The position numbers were made by a program, and so were the translations under genes. Below, in pieces: positions 17,351 to 27,901 of a DNA stretch of 64,000 nt. The stretch is from the NCBI RefSeq assembly GCF_001441535.1, contig NZ_LMAU01000002.1, positions 310,001-374,000 on the forward strand, given 5' to 3'. Positions within the stretch are counted from its first letter, which is position 1, and every line of letters starts with the position of its first letter. Below the pieces are notes generated by a model. That model made no database searches, was not told the origin of the DNA, and saw only the letters and a program-made list of their open reading frames with translations. Source of the stretch: Tsuneonella troitsensis (lineage in GTDB: Bacteria > Pseudomonadota > Alphaproteobacteria > Sphingomonadales > Sphingomonadaceae).

Positions 17351-18559
17351 ATGAGCGACTATAAATCCGATCTGCTGCGCCTGCTCGACGAGCGGGGCTA
17401 TGTCCACCAGATGACCGATGCGGCAGGCTTGGACGCCCTTGCCGCGCGCCAAGTCGTGCCGGGATATATCGGCTTCGATGCAACCGCGCCTTCGCTGCAC
17501 ATCGGCAGCCTGGTTCAGATCATGATGCTGAGGCGTCTGCAGCAGACCGGCCACAAGCCAATCGTGGTGATGGGCGGCGGGACAACGCGGATCGGCGATC
17601 CGACCGGGCGCGACGAGAGCCGCAAGATGCTCACCGACGAGGCTATCGAGCAGAACATCGCCGGCATCTTTACCGTGTTCGACAAGCTGCTGACGTTCGG
17701 CGATGGGCCGACCGACGCCGTGATGGTGAACAACCACGACTGGCTCGGAAAGCTTGGCTACATCGAGTTGCTGCAGCAGGTCGGCACGCATTTCACGGTC
17801 AACCGGATGCTGACCTTCGATTCGGTGCGCTTGCGCCTGGAGCGCGAGCAGCCGATGACCTTCCTCGAATTCAACTACATGATCCTGCAGGGCTACGACT
17901 TCCGTCACCTGTCGCACACCATGGGCGTGCGGTTGCAGATGGGCGGCAGCGACCAGTGGGGCAACATCGTCAACGGTGTCGAACTGGGCCGCAGGATGGA
18001 TGGTGCCGAGCTGTTCGGCGTGACCACCCCCCTTCTCACCACTGCCGACGGCGCCAAGATGGGCAAAACCGCTGCCGGGGCAGTCTGGCTGAACGAGGCG
18101 CAGCTGCCATCGTGGGACTTCTGGCAATATTGGCGCAATGTCGACGACCGCGATGTCGGACGGTTCCTGCGGTTGTTCACCGACTTGCCGCTCGATGAAA
18201 TTCAGCGCCTCGAGGCGCTCGAGGGAGGCGAAATTAACGCCGCGAAGGTCGTCCTCGCCAATGAGGTAACGCGCTTGGTCCGCGGCGACGATGCGGCGCG
18301 CTCGGCCGAAGCGACCGCTGCGGCGACGTTCGCCGACGGCGGCGCGGGCAAGGATTTGCCCACCCTGCCGCTTGAGCCCGGCATGACGTTTGCCTCGGCC
18401 CTGACCGCCATCGGCTTCACCGCTTCTAATGGCGAGGCCAAGCGCAAGATCGCCGAGGGCGCAGTGAAGCTGGATGGGCAAACGGTGACCGATCCGGGTG
18501 CCGCTGCGCGCCCCGGTCGCCTTAGCTTAGGCAAAAAGCGCCATGGAATTCTCGGCTGA
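17351..18559 (+). CDS. tyrS: Tyrosyl-tRNA synthetase
   Basis: Class I aminoacyl-tRNA synthetase charging tRNA-Tyr. The HIGH motif appears as LHIGSL (residues 49-54), the KMSKS loop as KMGKT (236-240), and the tyrosine-binding [18 protein letters not shown] and [11 protein letters not shown] segments are intact. A C-terminal S4-type RNA-binding domain (about 340-402) ends the protein. At 402 residues it is the usual length. No clear ribosome binding site precedes the ATG. It is divergent from the DOMON-like gene with a 32-base gap. Confidence 0.97.
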   Translation: MSDYKSDLLRLLDERGYVHQMTDAAGLDALAARQVVPGYIGFDATAPSLHIGSLVQIMMLRRLQQTGHKPIVVMGGGTTRIGDPTGRDESRKMLTDEAIEQNIAGIFTVFDKLLTFGDGPTDAVMVNNHDWLGKLGYIELLQQVGTHFTVNRMLTFDSVRLRLEREQPMTFLEFNYMILQGYDFRHLSHTMGVRLQMGGSDQWGNIVNGVELGRRMDGAELFGVTTPLLTTADGAKMGKTAAGAVWLNEAQLPSWDFWQYWRNVDDRDVGRFLRLFTDLPLDEIQRLEALEGGEINAAKVVLANEVTRLVRGDDAARSAEATAAATFADGGAGKDLPTLPLEPGMTFASALTAIGFTASNGEAKRKIAEGAVKLDGQTVTDPGAAARPGRLSLGKKRHGILG

Positions 18560-18638
18560 CGGATAGCTGCTTTAACCCAATATCAGCGATTATCGTTCAT
18601 CACGGCCCGGTCCACACGCAACGGAGGGCCGTGGTACA

Positions 18639-18977
18639 GTGTCTGTCGGAGCTCAGCTTTCTGTCACCGATCTGCGGCGCGCGGCGCGGCATCCGGTAGA
18701 CTACCCGGTCATCGCCGAGCACCAGCTGCACGGCGACCTGAAGCTGCATATCGCGAACATCTCAGCGCACGGCTTCATGGTGGACGATTCGCAAGGCCTT
18801 CAGCGCGGCGATCGCGTGATCATCCGCCTGCCCGAAGTCGGGCGGATCGAGGCGTACGTGATCTGGACGCGTGACGAGCGCGCCGGCTTCCAGTTCGAGC
18901 GGATCATCCGGCTAGACGATTTCGTTCGGATCATCGAAGCGTTGCAGCCCAACCCCCGCCTGCGCCGCGCGCGCTAA
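18639..18977 (+). CDS. Single-domain PilZ protein (2 of 4)
   Basis: A 112-residue PilZ domain with RRAAR (RxxxR) and NISAHG (NxSxxG), then the barrel ending AYVIWTRDERAGFQFER. Both cyclic di-GMP motifs are intact, so it is probably a ligand-binding protein. A GTG start at 18639 is used because CGGAGGG stands about 10 bases upstream and no in-frame ATG gives a complete domain. It sits between tyrS and an MFS gene, with no partner evident. Confidence 0.85.
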   Translation: MSVGAQLSVTDLRRAARHPVDYPVIAEHQLHGDLKLHIANISAHGFMVDDSQGLQRGDRVIIRLPEVGRIEAYVIWTRDERAGFQFERIIRLDDFVRIIEALQPNPRLRRAR

Positions 18978-19041
18978 GCCGACAAGAAATCGTTAGAAGC
19001 ACAGGCGCAGCGCTTGCTTGGCAGGCGCGGCGCCCGGTGCC

Positions 19042-20331
19042 ATGGCGCGTGCCGTGAATACCGCGGAGCACCCCTTATCGATTGCGAATTTCCGCGCCTA
19101 TTTCCTGTCGCGGCTCCTCGGCACGATCGCGATCAGTGCTCAGGGCATCATCATCGGATGGCAGGTCTACAGCCTCGCCCGAGAGACGATGGACATCAAG
19201 CAGTCGGCGTTGTTGCTGGGCATCATCGGCCTGGTGCAGTTCGTACCGCTGTTCCTGCTGACGCCGGTCGTCGGCCTGATCGCCGACACGTATGACCGGC
19301 GCTGGATCGTCCGATGGACCACCCTGCTGCTGACCCTCAACGCGGCGATGCTCGGCTACCTCACGTGGACCGAAAGCCTGTCGCTGCCTTTCCTGTTCGT
19401 GGCCGCAATGTTCGTCGGGATCGCGCGGGCGTTCTCCGGCCCGGCCTATTCGGCGCTTGCACCCAATCTCATTCCCCGAGCCGTACTGCCGACGGCGATC
19501 GCGGTCAGTTCGATGGCTTGGCAGGTCGGCACGATCGCCGGGCCGAGCGTGGGCGGCGTGCTCTATGCGATCGACCCGAACCTTGCCTATGGGTCGATCG
19601 CCGGAATGTTCGCGGCCGCGCTGCTCCTCATTTTCCTGATATCCCCGGTGGCACAGCCGCCCGTGCAGAAGGATCGACGGCCGATCCAGCGCATGGTCGA
19701 CGGTTTCCGCTATGTGCGTGACAACCGACTGGTGATGGCGACGATCACGCTCGACCTGTTCGTTGTGCTGTTCGCAGGGGCAACCGCCCTGCTGCCTGTC
19801 TTTGCTCGCGATATATTGAAGGTCGGCGCGGATGGCTTCGGCCTTCTCGCAGCAGGAATGGGTATCGGCGCGACCGCCGCATCGATCTGGTTCTCGTTCT
19901 TTCCGATGAAGAGCGACGTCGGGGTCAAGATGCTGGGCGCGGTGATTGTGTTCGCGCTGGCGATCGTCACGTTCGGGCTTTCGAAGATTTTCTGGCTCAG
20001 CCTTGTCGCACTGGTCGTCGCCGGGGCGGCCGACATGGTCTCGGTCTACATCCGCCAATCGCTGATTCAGCTTCATACGCCTGACGAAATGCGCGGACGT
20101 GTGGGCGCGGTGTCTGCACTCACAATTTCTGCCTCGAACGAATTGGGCGAGACCGAGTCCGGCCTTCTGGCCGCCGTCATCGGACCGGTCGCTGCTGTTG
20201 TGACCGGCGGAATCGCCGCCATATTCGTTACATTGTACTGGGCGCGCCTGTTCCCCGAACTCAGGCTTGCCAAGACCTTCGACCCGCCCCCACAAGCGGA
20301 CACGAACAAACCCCAGGAGGCCCTGCCATGA
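19042..20331 (+). CDS. MFS transporter, DHA3/enterobactin-exporter-like
   Basis: A 429-residue, 12-helix MFS exporter of the DHA3 (EntS/MefA-like) type: [20 protein letters not shown] opens helix 1, then [20 protein letters not shown] is the signature loop, and [19 protein letters not shown] is typical of the group. Substrate unknown. The frame extends to a TTG at 19018, but the ATG at 19042 fits the family start better; neither has a strong ribosome binding site. Its stop overlaps the cysK start as ATGA, so export and cysteine synthesis are translationally linked. Confidence 0.87.
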   Translation: MARAVNTAEHPLSIANFRAYFLSRLLGTIAISAQGIIIGWQVYSLARETMDIKQSALLLGIIGLVQFVPLFLLTPVVGLIADTYDRRWIVRWTTLLLTLNAAMLGYLTWTESLSLPFLFVAAMFVGIARAFSGPAYSALAPNLIPRAVLPTAIAVSSMAWQVGTIAGPSVGGVLYAIDPNLAYGSIAGMFAAALLLIFLISPVAQPPVQKDRRPIQRMVDGFRYVRDNRLVMATITLDLFVVLFAGATALLPVFARDILKVGADGFGLLAAGMGIGATAASIWFSFFPMKSDVGVKMLGAVIVFALAIVTFGLSKIFWLSLVALVVAGAADMVSVYIRQSLIQLHTPDEMRGRVGAVSALTISASNELGETESGLLAAVIGPVAAVVTGGIAAIFVTLYWARLFPELRLAKTFDPPPQADTNKPQEALP

Positions 20332-21248
20332 AAGCCGAAAGCGTCCTTGCCACCATCGGCAACACCCCGCACATCCGCCTCGGACGCCTTTTCCCGGACC
20401 ACGAGGTCTGGGTGAAGAGCGAGCGGACCAATCCCGGCGGCTCGATCAAGGATCGCATCGCGCTCTCTATGGTCGAGGACGCCGAGAAGTCGGGCGCACT
20501 TAAGCCTGGCGGCACGATCATCGAACCCACAAGCGGCAACACGGGCATCGGCCTCGCGATGGTTGCCGCGGTAAAGGGGTACAAGCTCGTCCTCGTCATG
20601 CCCGAGAGCATGAGCCTCGAACGGCGGCGCCTGATGCTCGCCTACGGTGCCTCGTTCGACCTCACCCCGCGCGAAAAGGGCATGAAGGGCGCGCTCGAGC
20701 GAGCCGCCGAGCTCGTCGCCTCGACGCCCGGTGCATGGATGCCGCAGCAGTTCGAGAACCCGGCCAACGTCGCGGTCCATGCGCGCACGACGGCGCGAGA
20801 GATCATCGCCGACTTTGCCGATGCGCCGATCGACGCGTTGATCACCGGCGTCGGCACCGGCGGGCACCTGACAGGCTGCGCCGAGGTACTCAAGGCGGAA
20901 TGGCCTGACATGAAAGCCTATGCGGTCGAACCAATCCTATCACCCGTGATTTCGGGTGGACAGCCGGGGCCCCACCCGATCCAGGGGATCGGCGCGGGCT
21001 TCATCCCGGGCAACCTGCACACCCGTGCCATCGACGGAGCAATCCAGGTCGATGCCGACGCCGCAAAGGACATGGCGCGCCGCAGCGCGGTCGAGGAAGG
21101 TTTACTGGTCGGCATTTCCAGCGGAGCGACACTCGCCGCGATCGCGCAGAAACTGCCCGATCTCGAACCCGGATCGCGCGTGCTGGGTTTCAACTACGAT
21201 ACCGGCGAGCGCTATCTGTCGGTGCCCGACTTCCTGCCCGAAGCGTGA
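20328..21248 (+). CDS. cysK: Cysteine synthase A (O-acetylserine sulfhydrylase)
   Basis: PLP enzyme making cysteine from O-acetylserine and sulfide. Lys 41 in [11 protein letters not shown] forms the Schiff base, and TSGNTG (68-73) binds the substrate. [11 protein letters not shown] binds the PLP phosphate, and the C-terminal GISSGA is also present. The 306-residue length is normal. AGGAGG lies upstream of the ATG. It overlaps the MFS gene by 4 bases and the dienelactone-hydrolase-like gene by 4 bases (GTGA), making a tight three-gene unit. Confidence 0.96.
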   Translation: MKAESVLATIGNTPHIRLGRLFPDHEVWVKSERTNPGGSIKDRIALSMVEDAEKSGALKPGGTIIEPTSGNTGIGLAMVAAVKGYKLVLVMPESMSLERRRLMLAYGASFDLTPREKGMKGALERAAELVASTPGAWMPQQFENPANVAVHARTTAREIIADFADAPIDALITGVGTGGHLTGCAEVLKAEWPDMKAYAVEPILSPVISGGQPGPHPIQGIGAGFIPGNLHTRAIDGAIQVDADAAKDMARRSAVEEGLLVGISSGATLAAIAQKLPDLEPGSRVLGFNYDTGERYLSVPDFLPEA

Positions 21249-21940
21249 CCCAAGAGCCTGTCGCATATCGCGATGGCGATCTACCGCTGGGCGGAACCCT
21301 GTTCCGTCCTGCGGACACACCAAAGGCCGCCATTGCCGTATTCCCGACTATCCTGAATCCGACCCCAGCGGTCGAGGCGAAGGCGCGCGCGCTCGCGGAT
21401 GCTGGCTACCTCGCGTTGGTTTGTGACTTTTATGGAGAGACGCCGGCAGATTTCGCCGCGTCTGTTGCGCTGTCGACCGCCTTGCGGGCCGATGCACGCA
21501 GATACCGCCAGCGCCTCCATTGCGCATTTGATGCCCTGACCCGCGAAGCACCCGGCCTAGGCCGGGGAGCGATTGGCTTCTGCATGGGCGGACAGGCCGT
21601 CCTCGAACTGGCTAGGGACGGAGCCGATCTGGCGGTGGTCGCAAGCTTTCACGGCCTGCTCGACACACGTGCCCCTGCAGATCAGGGGGCGATCACTGCA
21701 CGCATTCTCGTCTGCCACGGCGATGCCGACCCTCTCGTTCCGCGCGAACAGGTCATGGCGTTCTGGGAAGAAATGGACCGAGCAGGCGCGGACTGGCATT
21801 TCCATTCGTACGCGCGAGTGGTGCACGGCTTCACCAATCCCAATCGCCCTCCCGCTGGAGGACCGGTGGCTTTCGACCCGAGTGCAGACAGGCAAAGCTG
21901 GGCGGCGATGCTCTCGTTGTTCAAGGAAGTGTTCGGCTAG
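21245..21940 (+). CDS. Dienelactone hydrolase family protein
   Basis: A 231-residue alpha/beta hydrolase of the dienelactone hydrolase family. The triad is visible: the cysteine nucleophile in GFCMGG (Cys 113), the aspartate in HGDADPLVP and the histidine in VVHGFTNP. The natural substrate is uncertain, since most such proteins are not on a chlorocatechol pathway. The GTG at 21245 overlaps the cysK stop. Its own stop shares the CTAG at 21937-21940 with the convergent small membrane-protein gene. Confidence 0.88.
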   Translation: MTQEPVAYRDGDLPLGGTLFRPADTPKAAIAVFPTILNPTPAVEAKARALADAGYLALVCDFYGETPADFAASVALSTALRADARRYRQRLHCAFDALTREAPGLGRGAIGFCMGGQAVLELARDGADLAVVASFHGLLDTRAPADQGAITARILVCHGDADPLVPREQVMAFWEEMDRAGADWHFHSYARVVHGFTNPNRPPAGGPVAFDPSADRQSWAAMLSLFKEVFG

Positions 21941-22161
21941 ACCAGACGCCTACGGCGCGACGATGGAATGCCGACCGCCAGCGCCAAGCCAAGCGCCGCG
22001 GCGGCAGACACGCCGAACTTGATCGCATTCAAAAGCGGATCGTCGAACGTTGCGGTCGAACTGGTCCACCACCATGCGGCATTCTCGATCACCGCCTGCC
22101 CAACAAGCAAGGTTGCCAGACCGATGATCACGGCAACGATCGTCCGCAGCAATGTTCTCAT
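21937..22161 (-). CDS. Small two-helix membrane protein
   Basis: A 74-residue protein with two predicted membrane helices (about 5-25 and 46-66) joined by a Trp-rich loop (ENAAWWWTSSTATFDD) and ending in a basic tail (SRRRRLV). The start at 22161 overlaps the acyl-CoA ligase stop as ATGA; upstream extension would be out of family and lies inside that gene. I do not recognise a family. Translational coupling suggests co-expression with the ligase. Confidence 0.7.
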   Translation of the reverse strand: MRTLLRTIVAVIIGLATLLVGQAVIENAAWWWTSSTATFDDPLLNAIKFGVSAAAALGLALAVGIPSSRRRRLV

Positions 22162-23783
22162 TCGACCCTCTCCAGCCTGTAATCCCGGAACCGCTCGCGC
22201 AGGTCCTTCTTGCTGATCTTGCCGGTGCCCGTGTGGGGGATTTCGTCGACGAACTCGATTGCGTCGGGCATCCACCACTTGGCGACCTTGTCGCGGAGAT
22301 GGTCGAGGATTTCGTCCGCGCTCACCACCATATCGGGCTTGGCAACGCAGACGAGGATCGGTCGTTCATCCCACCTGGGATGGGATATGCCGATCGCCGC
22401 CGCCTCGGCAATCGCCGGGTGACCGACCGCCGCATTTTCAAGCTCGACCGAACTGATCCACTCGCCACCGGACTTGATCACGTCCTTCGTGCGATCGGTT
22501 AGCTGCAGCGTGCCATCCGGATGGATCACGGCAACGTCGCCGGTGTCGAACCACTGATATTCGTCGGTCGCGTCCTCTTCTGCCTTGAAATAGCGCTTGA
22601 TGACCCATGGGCCGCGCACCTGAAGGGCGCCCGACGTCTCGCCGTCGCGGGGCAGGACCTTAGTGGGATCTCCCAGGTCGACACAGCGCAGTTGGACGCC
22701 GAAAGCCGGCCTACCCTGCTTCATGACAAGCTCGACCTGTTCGTCGAACGACAATTCGTCCCAATTGGCCGGCGGTGAGCCTGTCGTGCCGATTGGGCTG
22801 GTTTCGGTCATGCCCCAGGCGTGGGCGACGCTGACCCCGTTCTTCATCAGGCGCTCGATCATGAACCTCGGAGCCGCAGATCCCCCGATGATCGCACGGC
22901 GCAGCTTGCCGACGTCACGCACGTCCTTGCCGATCGAATCGAGGTAATTGAACATCGCGAGCCACACGGTCGGCACGCCTGCCGAATGGGTCACCTTCTC
23001 GCGGTCCATCAGATCGCACAGGATCTTGGGGTCGTTGACCTGCGAATAGACGAACTTGATCCCCGGGATCGTCCCGGCCCACGGCAAGCCCCAGCTGGCT
23101 GCATGGAACATCGGAACCACCGGCAGGACCACCGTCCGCGAATCCGCGTCGAAAAGGTTGGGCTGCACCCCTGCCATCGCGTGGAGCAGCGTCGAACGAT
23201 GCTCGTACAGAACGCCCTTGGGATTGCCGGTCGTTCCGCTGGTGTAGCAAAGCATGCACGGGTCGCGCTCCTCGACGGGCTCCCATTCGGTCTGACCGTC
23301 GTACGCCCCGATCCAGTCTTCGAAGGACGGGGCGTGTTCGCCGGAATCGAAGCAGATGTAGGTTTCGACGCAGGGCCACTTGTCGCGCATGCGGTCGACG
23401 ATGGGCTGGAACATCGCATCGTACAGCAGCACGCGGTCTTCGGCGTGGGTGACGATGTATTCGAGCTGGTCGTCGAACAGGCGCGGATTGATCGTGTGGA
23501 GCACACCGCCCACGCCCACGGCGCCGTACCACGTAACGAGATGGCGGCTGTGGTTCATCGCCAGCGTCGCGATCCGATCGCCCTTGCGGACACCGGCAGC
23601 GCGCAGCGCCTGCGTCATTCGCAAGGCATCGTGGCGGACCCCTGCCCAGGTCGTGCGAGTTTCGGTTCCGTCAGCCCAATAAGTCACGTGCTCGCGCTGC
23701 CCGTATTCGCGGGCTGCGTGGTCGATCAGGTGAGTGACCACTAGGTCCCAGTCCTGCATCGCACCAAGGGCGGACAATTGCAT
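22158..23783 (-). CDS. Acyl-CoA ligase, long/medium-chain fatty acid type
   Basis: A 541-residue AMP-forming ligase that activates fatty acids to CoA thioesters. The ANL motifs are in order: P-loop [11 protein letters not shown], then the A5 region [33 protein letters not shown], the [12 protein letters not shown] segment and the C-terminal catalytic lysine in [15 protein letters not shown]. Sequence style ([17 protein letters not shown]) suits the long-chain fatty acid-CoA ligase group. AGAGGAG precedes the ATG. It lies 42 bases downstream of dnaE and may share its transcript. Exact chain length is not determinable. Confidence 0.9.
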   Translation of the reverse strand: MQLSALGAMQDWDLVVTHLIDHAAREYGQREHVTYWADGTETRTTWAGVRHDALRMTQALRAAGVRKGDRIATLAMNHSRHLVTWYGAVGVGGVLHTINPRLFDDQLEYIVTHAEDRVLLYDAMFQPIVDRMRDKWPCVETYICFDSGEHAPSFEDWIGAYDGQTEWEPVEERDPCMLCYTSGTTGNPKGVLYEHRSTLLHAMAGVQPNLFDADSRTVVLPVVPMFHAASWGLPWAGTIPGIKFVYSQVNDPKILCDLMDREKVTHSAGVPTVWLAMFNYLDSIGKDVRDVGKLRRAIIGGSAAPRFMIERLMKNGVSVAHAWGMTETSPIGTTGSPPANWDELSFDEQVELVMKQGRPAFGVQLRCVDLGDPTKVLPRDGETSGALQVRGPWVIKRYFKAEEDATDEYQWFDTGDVAVIHPDGTLQLTDRTKDVIKSGGEWISSVELENAAVGHPAIAEAAAIGISHPRWDERPILVCVAKPDMVVSADEILDHLRDKVAKWWMPDAIEFVDEIPHTGTGKISKKDLRERFRDYRLERVE

Positions 23784-23825
23784 TTCGATCTCCTCTTCCG
23801 GCCTGACGCCGGTCGGGAAGACCGC

Positions 23826-26800
23826 TCAGGCTGCCAGTCGCAGATTCGGGCCGCGCTGGGTTGTGAGCTGCACATTGGCAAGTCCCTCGATGCTTGCCAA
23901 GCGTTCGGCTAGTTCTCCGTCAAGCTGGTAGCTGCGACCGATACGGACAATCGGTTCCCCCTCGCCACCTGTGCGCAGCGTAACCCGAACTTCGCCTTGT
24001 CCATCGGGCCCCGGCACGAGCTCCGCCCTGAGGGCTTCGATGGCTTCCGGCAGGTGCGCCTCGAGGCTCAACATCATCCGCGCCGCCGCCTTCACGTCCC
24101 GCAGGGGACGCGCGCCGCGCACCGTCACACGCGGAGGTTCGTCGGGGCTGGGGCTGTCGAGTTCTACGTTGAGCAGCACACAAGTGCCCTCATCCGCCCA
24201 CTTGACGAAATTGGCGACCAGCGACTCTTCGAAGCAGGCCGCCGAGAACTGGCCAGTGCTGTCCGAGAAATCCGCGCGAACGAAATCCTTGCCCTTGCGG
24301 GTGCGGCCCCGGTTCACCTTCTCGACCATCGCGGCCATCACCGCCGGCGCCCGTCCTCCGCTCGGCCCGCCCGAGACCATCAAAGAGGCGAAGCTACGCG
24401 CTCCGTTGGCCGAAGCGATGGCGCGAAACTGCTCGACCGGATGGGCAGAAAAATAGAATCCGAAGTTATCGCGTTCGCGGGCCATGCGTTCGGCACGGGT
24501 CCATTCCTCGGTTTCTTTCAATCGAAGCGCGGTATCGGGCTGTGTCTCTCCGCCGAACAGCGCCGCCTGACCGCTCTCGCGCTCGCGGTTGGCGGCATCG
24601 CTCACGGCCAGGAGCAGGTCGACGTTGGCGAAGAGCTTGGCCCGGTTGGGTTCGAGTGCATCGAGCGCTCCTGCGGCAACCAGGCCTTCCAGCTGGCGCG
24701 AATTCATCGAGCCCTTCGGCAGGCGCTGGAACAGGCTCTCGAGCGTATCGAACCATCCGTTCGCCTCGCGCTCTTCGACCAGCGCCTCCATCGCCTTTTC
24801 GCCGACGTTCTTGATGCCTGCGAGCGCATAGCGCAATGCATAGCCCTCGTCCGTGCGCTCGACGGTGAATTCGGCCTCGGAGCGGTTCACATCTGGCGGA
24901 GCGACTTCGACTCCTGCGCGCCGGGCGTCGTCGACGAAAGCCGCCAGCTTGTCCGACTGGTGCATGTCGAAGCACATCGACGCGGCGTAGAATTCTTCCG
25001 GATAATGCGCCTTCAGCCAACCGGTTTGGTAGGCCAGCAGTGCATAAGCCGCCGCGTGGCTCTTATTGAAGCCGTATCCCGCAAACTTGTCGATCAAGTC
25101 GAACAACTCGTTCGCTCGTTTCGCAGGAATTTGGGAGACTTGCGCGCACCCGTCGACGAACCGCTGCCGCTGGGCGTCCATCTCTGCCTGCACCTTCTTG
25201 CCCATCGCGCGGCGCAGAAGGTCTGCATCGCCCAGCGAGTAACCGGCCAGGATCTGCGCGGCCTGCATGACCTGTTCCTGGTAGACGAAGATCCCGTAGG
25301 TCTCGGAAAGGATACCCTCGAGCTTCGGGTGCGGGTATTCGATCGGCACTTCCCCCGCCTTGCGCTTTCCGAACAGCGGGATGTTATCCATCGGGCCCGG
25401 CCGATAGAGCGAGACGAGCGCGATGATGTCGCCGAAGTTCGTCGGTTTCACCGCGGTCAGCGTGCGGCGCATCCCCTCCGATTCAAGCTGGAACACGCCC
25501 ACCGTGTTACCGCTCTTCATCAATTCGTAGACCTGCGCATCGTCGAGCGGCAGCGCGCTCAGGTCGATCTCGATTCCCCGCTTGGCAAGGAGCTCGACCG
25601 CCTTCTGCAGGACCGAAAGCGTCTTGAGGCCCAGGAAGTCGAACTTGACCAGCCCGGCACTTTCGACGTGTTTCATGTCGAATTGGGTAACCGGCATGTC
25701 CGACCGGGGGTCTCGGTAGAGCGGGACGAGTTGAGCCAGCGGCCTGTCGCCTATCACCACGCCGGCCGCGTGGGTCGAACTGTTGCGCGGATAGCCTTCG
25801 AGCTGCATCGCCAAGTCGATCAGGCGGCGCACATCGTCGTCGTTGTCGTACTCCCGCTTGAACTCGGACACCCCGTTGAGCGTTCGCGGCAGGGTCCACG
25901 GGTCGGTCGGATGGTTCGGCACCATCTTGCACAGGCGATCGACGTGGCCGTAGCTCATTTGGAGGATGCGTCCTGCATCGCGCAGGACGGCGCGCGCCTT
26001 GAGCTTGCCGAAGGTGATGATCTGCGCGACGTGATCGTCGCCATATTTGGCTTGCACGTAGCGGATCACTTCGCCGCGACGCGTTTCGCAAAAGTCGATG
26101 TCGAAGTCGGGCATCGAGACGCGTTCGGGATTGAGGAAGCGTTCGAACAGCAGTCCCAGCTTGATAGGATCGAGATCGGTGATCGTCAAAGCCCAGGCAA
26201 CAAGACTGCCCGCACCCGATCCGCGCCCCGGACCCACCGGAATTCCGTTATCCTTGGCCCACTTGATGAAGTCGGCCACGATCAGGAAATAGCCGGGAAA
26301 TCCCATCTGGTTGATGATGTCGATTTCGAATTCGAGCCGGTCGACGTAGACCTTGAGCTCGTCGTCGGAGAGATCGTCGTATTTCTCCAGACGAGCAGCA
26401 AGTCCGCGCCTCGAATCGTCCGCCAGCATGCGAGCCTCGCCCTCGAGGTCGCCCGCCAGGCTCGGCAGGATCGGATCGCGTTTGGGCGGGGCGAAAGCGC
26501 AGCGCTGCGCGATCACGAGGGTGTTGGCCGTCGCCTCGGGAAGGTCGACGAACAGTTCTTCCATCATCGGGGCAGACTTGACGAACGCCTCGGGGTTGGA
26601 GCGCGGGCGTTCCGCCGCGTCGATGTGGGTCGAATTTGCGATGCACAACATGGCATCGTGCGCAGGGTGAAAATGCGGATCGGCGAAGTTCGCCGGATTG
26701 GTCGACACCAAAGGCAAGTTTCGTGCGTAGGCAAAATCTAGCAGCGCGTCCTCGGCATTGTCGCAAGCTGCCGCGCTTCGACGCGCCAGTTCGACATACA

Positions 26801-27296
26801 GTCTGCCTGGAAACAGGCGTTCTAGGCGCTCCGCCAGCGCCTCGGCGTCATCCGATCGGGCGTCAGCCAGCAGGCGAGTTACCGCCCCCTCCCCTGCACC
26901 GGTAAGCGCGATCAGTCCCTGCGTGCGCCCCTCCAAGTCGTCCATCGAGACGTGGGCGGGCAGCTCGAGCGGGCGTGCGAGGTGCGCGCGGCTGACCAAA
27001 TGGCAAAGGTTCGCGTAGCCTTGATCATCTTGCGCGTAGAGCGGGAGATAGTCGATGGTCTCGGGACTACCGTCGCGGCATATTCCAAGGAGTGTTCCGA
27101 TGATCGGCTGAATGCCGAGGTCGAAGCAGGCCTTCGCAAACGCGACGACGCCGTACAGCCCGTTGCGATCGCAAATCGCGATTGCCGGAAAACCCCGGTC
27201 CTTGGCGAGGCGCGCTATGGCTTTGGGATCGATCGCCCCTTCGAGCATCGAGTAGCTCGACATGACGCGCAGGGGAACGAAGGGAGCGAAAGCCAT
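23826..27296 (-). CDS. dnaE: DNA polymerase III alpha subunit
   Basis: Replicative DNA polymerase, 1156 residues. From the N-terminus: a PHP domain (about 1-280), the palm with the catalytic aspartates in PDFDIDFCE (near 400), the GRGSGAGSLVAWAL fingers region, the LDFLGLKTL/FVYQEQVM segments, a helix-hairpin-helix region (about 840-890) and a C-terminal OB domain (about 990). In the PHP domain the usual first histidine motif (HxH near residue 12) reads RVMSSYSM, so metal-dependent proofreading by PHP is probably lost, as in many proteobacterial DnaE proteins. The gene follows gpx by 66 bases; a DnaA-box-like site lies in that gap. Confidence 0.97.
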   Translation of the reverse strand: MAFAPFVPLRVMSSYSMLEGAIDPKAIARLAKDRGFPAIAICDRNGLYGVVAFAKACFDLGIQPIIGTLLGICRDGSPETIDYLPLYAQDDQGYANLCHLVSRAHLARPLELPAHVSMDDLEGRTQGLIALTGAGEGAVTRLLADARSDDAEALAERLERLFPGRLYVELARRSAAACDNAEDALLDFAYARNLPLVSTNPANFADPHFHPAHDAMLCIANSTHIDAAERPRSNPEAFVKSAPMMEELFVDLPEATANTLVIAQRCAFAPPKRDPILPSLAGDLEGEARMLADDSRRGLAARLEKYDDLSDDELKVYVDRLEFEIDIINQMGFPGYFLIVADFIKWAKDNGIPVGPGRGSGAGSLVAWALTITDLDPIKLGLLFERFLNPERVSMPDFDIDFCETRRGEVIRYVQAKYGDDHVAQIITFGKLKARAVLRDAGRILQMSYGHVDRLCKMVPNHPTDPWTLPRTLNGVSEFKREYDNDDDVRRLIDLAMQLEGYPRNSSTHAAGVVIGDRPLAQLVPLYRDPRSDMPVTQFDMKHVESAGLVKFDFLGLKTLSVLQKAVELLAKRGIEIDLSALPLDDAQVYELMKSGNTVGVFQLESEGMRRTLTAVKPTNFGDIIALVSLYRPGPMDNIPLFGKRKAGEVPIEYPHPKLEGILSETYGIFVYQEQVMQAAQILAGYSLGDADLLRRAMGKKVQAEMDAQRQRFVDGCAQVSQIPAKRANELFDLIDKFAGYGFNKSHAAAYALLAYQTGWLKAHYPEEFYAASMCFDMHQSDKLAAFVDDARRAGVEVAPPDVNRSEAEFTVERTDEGYALRYALAGIKNVGEKAMEALVEEREANGWFDTLESLFQRLPKGSMNSRQLEGLVAAGALDALEPNRAKLFANVDLLLAVSDAANRERESGQAALFGGETQPDTALRLKETEEWTRAERMARERDNFGFYFSAHPVEQFRAIASANGARSFASLMVSGGPSGGRAPAVMAAMVEKVNRGRTRKGKDFVRADFSDSTGQFSAACFEESLVANFVKWADEGTCVLLNVELDSPSPDEPPRVTVRGARPLRDVKAAARMMLSLEAHLPEAIEALRAELVPGPDGQGEVRVTLRTGGEGEPIVRIGRSYQLDGELAERLASIEGLANVQLTTQRGPNLRLAA

Positions 27297-27349
27297 GCCC
27301 TGAAGATGGTGGACCGCGCCCCGATTCGCAAAGGGAAGCCAGTCGCGAC

Positions 27350-27358
27350 TTGTCCACA
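27350..27358 (+). promoter_or_regulatory. DnaA-box-like 9-mer upstream of dnaE
   Basis: TTGTCCACA differs at one position from the DnaA box TTATCCACA. It lies about 54-62 bases upstream of the dnaE start in the short gap with gpx. A similar 9-mer also occurs by chance inside ligA coding sequence, which lowers the weight of this one. Confidence 0.25.
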
Positions 27359-27362
27359 GATG

Positions 27363-27842
27363 TCAGAGTAGCTTCTGGATATCTTTCTCGATGCTCTTCG
27401 GCGCGTCGGCGGGGCCATAGCGCTTCACGACGTGCCCCTCGCGGTCGACCAAGAACTTCGTGAAGTTCCACTTGATCGCCTTGCTGCCCATCAGGCCCGG
27501 TGCCTCACCTTTCAGCCAGTCGAAAAGCGGGCTGGCACCAGCGCCATTGACTTCGACCTTGGCGAGAACCGGAAACGTCACATCGTAGGTGAGCTTGCAG
27601 AAACTCGCGATCTCGTCGGCATTGCCCGGTTCCTGAGCGCCGAACTGGTTGCACGGAAAACCGAGGACTTCGAACCCCCGGTCCCCGTAGGTCCGCTGAA
27701 GCTCTTCCAGACCTTCGTACTGGGGGGTGAAACCGCACTTGCTGGCGACATTCACGACCAGAAGAACCTTGCCCAGCTTTTCCGAAAGGTCGAGCGGGGT
27801 CCCGTCGGGCTTCTGGACGGTGAAATCGGCGATGGTGGTCAT
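27363..27842 (-). CDS. Glutathione peroxidase
   Basis: A 159-residue thiol peroxidase of the glutathione peroxidase family, reducing peroxides with glutathione or thioredoxin. The active-site cysteine is Cys 36 (NVASKCGFTPQY), with LGFPCNQFGAQEPG carrying the catalytic Gln and the possible resolving Cys, and KWNFTKFLVDREG containing the Trp/Asn. GAGGAG precedes the ATG. It lies between lolD (59 bases) and dnaE on the same strand. Confidence 0.95.
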   Translation of the reverse strand: MTTIADFTVQKPDGTPLDLSEKLGKVLLVVNVASKCGFTPQYEGLEELQRTYGDRGFEVLGFPCNQFGAQEPGNADEIASFCKLTYDVTFPVLAKVEVNGAGASPLFDWLKGEAPGLMGSKAIKWNFTKFLVDREGHVVKRYGPADAPKSIEKDIQKLL

Positions 27843-27901
27843 CCGGCTAGCTCCTCGTGACGCAATCGATCGGACCCGGGCACCCTTAGACAGCGCTCAC
27901 G

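Noticed and set aside
19075-20295. A 406-codon frame opposite the second MFS gene
   Set aside because: Low-complexity His/Asp/Arg/Gln composition and a fully convincing transporter on the other strand.
23997-26741. A 914-codon frame opposite dnaE
   Set aside because: It lies entirely antisense to a perfect DnaE, and has the His/Arg-rich composition typical of shadows in high-GC DNA.
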